Below are positions 62,660 through 64,000 of a stretch of DNA of 64,000 nucleotides, one piece after another (position 1 is the stretch's first letter; the number at the start of each line of letters is the position of its first letter). Origin of the DNA: Fulvivirga imtechensis AK7 (lineage in GTDB: Bacteria > Bacteroidota > Bacteroidia > Cytophagales > Cyclobacteriaceae); the NCBI RefSeq assembly GCF_000331535.1, contig NZ_AMZN01000051.1:62001-126000 (forward strand), in the 5' to 3' direction. The notes below the pieces were generated by a model that was not told the DNA's origin, did no database searches, and was given only the letters and a program-made list of their open reading frames with translations. The position numbers and the translations under genes are program-made.

Positions 62660-63496
62660 TCAAATAAGGTTAAATCTGTGTTTTATGTAAGTATAAAAAA
62701 GTATTGAAAATTTATGTTGATTCGGGATGCGTATACGCTTTTTTAGTACACTTCCCGATGGCGTTTTTCTGATCTTTTTGAATAAAGCATAGTAGTAAAC
62801 ATAGGAAAGATATACCCCGAAACGGGCGCATTTGGGAAGTTTTCTGATTCCTTCAAAGGCTATTCTAAAATCTTCTTCTATACTCTCTTCTATTTTTTGT
62901 TTGGTATTTTCATCAAAGACCCTGATATCAACATCCGGAAAATAGGAGCGGCCCATGTGTACATAATCTTCCCTGAGATCGCGCAGAAAATTGATCTTTT
63001 GAAAGGCTGATCCCAATTTTCTGGCATATGGTTTTAGATGCTCATAGGTTGTTTTATCACCATTGCAAAACACTTTCAGGCACATGAGCCCTACTACTTC
63101 AGCGGATCCATAAATATAAGTATTGAAGCTATTGATGTCATAACGAACCTTTTTCAGGTCCATTTCCATACTTTTTAGAAAATGGTCGATCAACTCCAGG
63201 TCCACTTCATATTTATTAACAGTCTGTTGAAAACTGTTGAGAATAGGGTTCAGGCTTATCTTCATTGCAATAGCCTGATAAGTATCCTCCATAAATTTAT
63301 GTAGCAGTTGTGCTTTGTCGTAATCATGAAAAGAATCCACTATCTCGTCAGCAAACCTAACAAAACCGTAGATGGAATAGATAGGATCACGAATATCTTT
63401 ATTCAGACAATAAATGCCCAATGAGAACGAAGTGCTATAAGAGTTTGTGGTCAACCGGCTACACCGGATGGATACCGCATCAAAAATCTCCTTCAT
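62660..63496 (-). CDS. crtB: Phytoene synthase
   Basis: A 278-residue all-helical prenyl synthase of the squalene/phytoene family. The two Asp-rich motifs are FADEIVDSF and LRDLREDYVHMGRSYF. It condenses two geranylgeranyl-PP to phytoene, the first committed step. Lies between crtI and idi; the crtI stop is 97 bases upstream, and the gap contains a simple-repeat-like stretch. Confidence 0.94.
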   Translation of the reverse strand: MKEIFDAVSIRCSRLTTNSYSTSFSLGIYCLNKDIRDPIYSIYGFVRFADEIVDSFHDYDKAQLLHKFMEDTYQAIAMKISLNPILNSFQQTVNKYEVDLELIDHFLKSMEMDLKKVRYDINSFNTYIYGSAEVVGLMCLKVFCNGDKTTYEHLKPYARKLGSAFQKINFLRDLREDYVHMGRSYFPDVDIRVFDENTKQKIEESIEEDFRIAFEGIRKLPKCARFGVYLSYVYYYALFKKIRKTPSGSVLKKRIRIPNQHKFSILFYTYIKHRFNLI

Positions 63497-63592
63497 GTTC
63501 GTAAGTTTTTATTTTGTATTAGCCCGGAGAGAAAAACTCCCCCTCCCAGTCAAGTTCAGGTTGATTCAATCTTTAGTCCTAAGTCTCGCATC

Positions 63593-64000
63593 TCATATTT
63601 CATATCTACCAATTACCTCTCCGGCAACTACCTGCCCTGATATTATAGATGGAGGTACTCCCGGACCAGGCACAGTAAGCTGGCCCGTATAAAATAAATT
63701 GCGCACCTTTCTATTGTGAATTGAAGGCTTTAGAATGGCCGTTTGTCTCAGCGTATTGGCCAGTCCGTAGGCATTCCCTCTGAAAGCGTTATAATCCTCA
63801 ATAAAATCATTGTGTGCATAGCTGCGTTTATAGACAATATGTTCTTTTAGGGCTTCGCCCGTTAGCTTTTCGATACGATCCATCACCAGGTCGTAATACC
63901 GCTCTCTGATCTCCATCCTGTCCTCTAATCCGGGAGCAACGGGTATTAGTACGAAGAGGTTTTCCATACCTTCCGGTGCACAACCGGGGTCGGTTTTTGA
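63593..64000 (-). CDS. crtI: Phytoene desaturase, C-terminal part (cut by window end)
   Basis: The last 135 codons of a CrtI-type desaturase. The open frame runs from the window edge and includes DPGCAPEGMENLFVLIPVAP, GNAYGLANTLRQT, and the C-terminal FAD-binding GTVPGPGVPPSIISG-like stretch (TVPGPGVPPSIISGQVVA). It desaturates phytoene to lycopene. The internal ATG at 63967 is not the true start; the N-terminus lies beyond 64000. First visible gene of the minus-strand carotenoid operon. Confidence 0.93.
   Translation of the reverse strand, partial: SKTDPGCAPEGMENLFVLIPVAPGLEDRMEIRERYYDLVMDRIEKLTGEALKEHIVYKRSYAHNDFIEDYNAFRGNAYGLANTLRQTAILKPSIHNRKVRNLFYTGQLTVPGPGVPPSIISGQVVAGEVIGRYEI

Overview
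The window comes from a Bacteroidota chromosome, most likely a Cytophagales-type marine or gliding bacterium. The evidence is type IX secretion (T9SS) sorting tails of both type A and type B, two PorP/SprF-family proteins, a DUF6089-like barrel protein, an XrtF-type exosortase, and a flavobacterial-style carotenoid cluster with a fused CrtYcd-like lycopene cyclase and CrtZ. The genus cannot be fixed from the sequence alone.

Positions 1-34723 hold a surface-polysaccharide locus with every gene on the + strand, mostly with overlapping or near-contiguous ends, so it is probably one or a few long transcripts. It begins inside a frameshifted SGNH hydrolase. It then carries a flippase (Wzx), O-acetyltransferases, and an aldolase / CMP-sugar-synthetase-like / HAD-phosphatase trio. 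A nonulosonate (legionaminate-type) block follows: LegB-, LegI-, LegG-, PtmE-, LegF- and PtmA-like. After that come several glycosyltransferases, a GNAT protein, a Wzy-like polymerase, a polysaccharide deacetylase and a PglC-type initiating phosphoglycosyl transferase with PglD-like acetyltransferases. The 3' part contains an XrtF exosortase and its associated membrane protein, a PglE-like aminotransferase, a 1689-residue T9SS-secreted repeat protein, a 58-residue protein with a CTERM-like anchor (a plausible exosortase substrate), and a PglF/CapD-like 4,6-dehydratase. Together these suggest that a diNAc-bacillosamine-type sugar starts a glycan containing a nonulosonic acid, with dedicated surface proteins encoded in the same locus.

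Positions 34753-41122 are mostly housekeeping: a barrel protein, tRNA-Arg(TCG), sucC, a LolD-like ATPase, a PrxQ/Bcp peroxiredoxin, mtaB, a DinB-family protein and a second barrel protein.

Positions 41289-58796 form a T9SS adhesin region. A PorP/SprF-like protein with an added coiled coil and SPOR domain precedes a 1047-residue VCBS/PKD type B T9SS protein. A 3836-residue giant type B protein with about 29 Cys-containing repeats follows, and then a second, ordinary PorP/SprF. Intergenic palindromic elements separate some of these genes.

Positions 58998-64000 are a minus-strand carotenoid operon: crtI (cut by the window end), crtB, idi, a photolyase/cryptochrome, an SRPBCC protein, crtZ and a lycopene cyclase. 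It would take geranylgeranyl-PP to a hydroxylated beta-carotene (zeaxanthin type), combined with light-damage repair.

No CRISPR array, rRNA, intact insertion sequence, prophage or replication origin was seen. There is no gene-free stretch longer than 300 bases.
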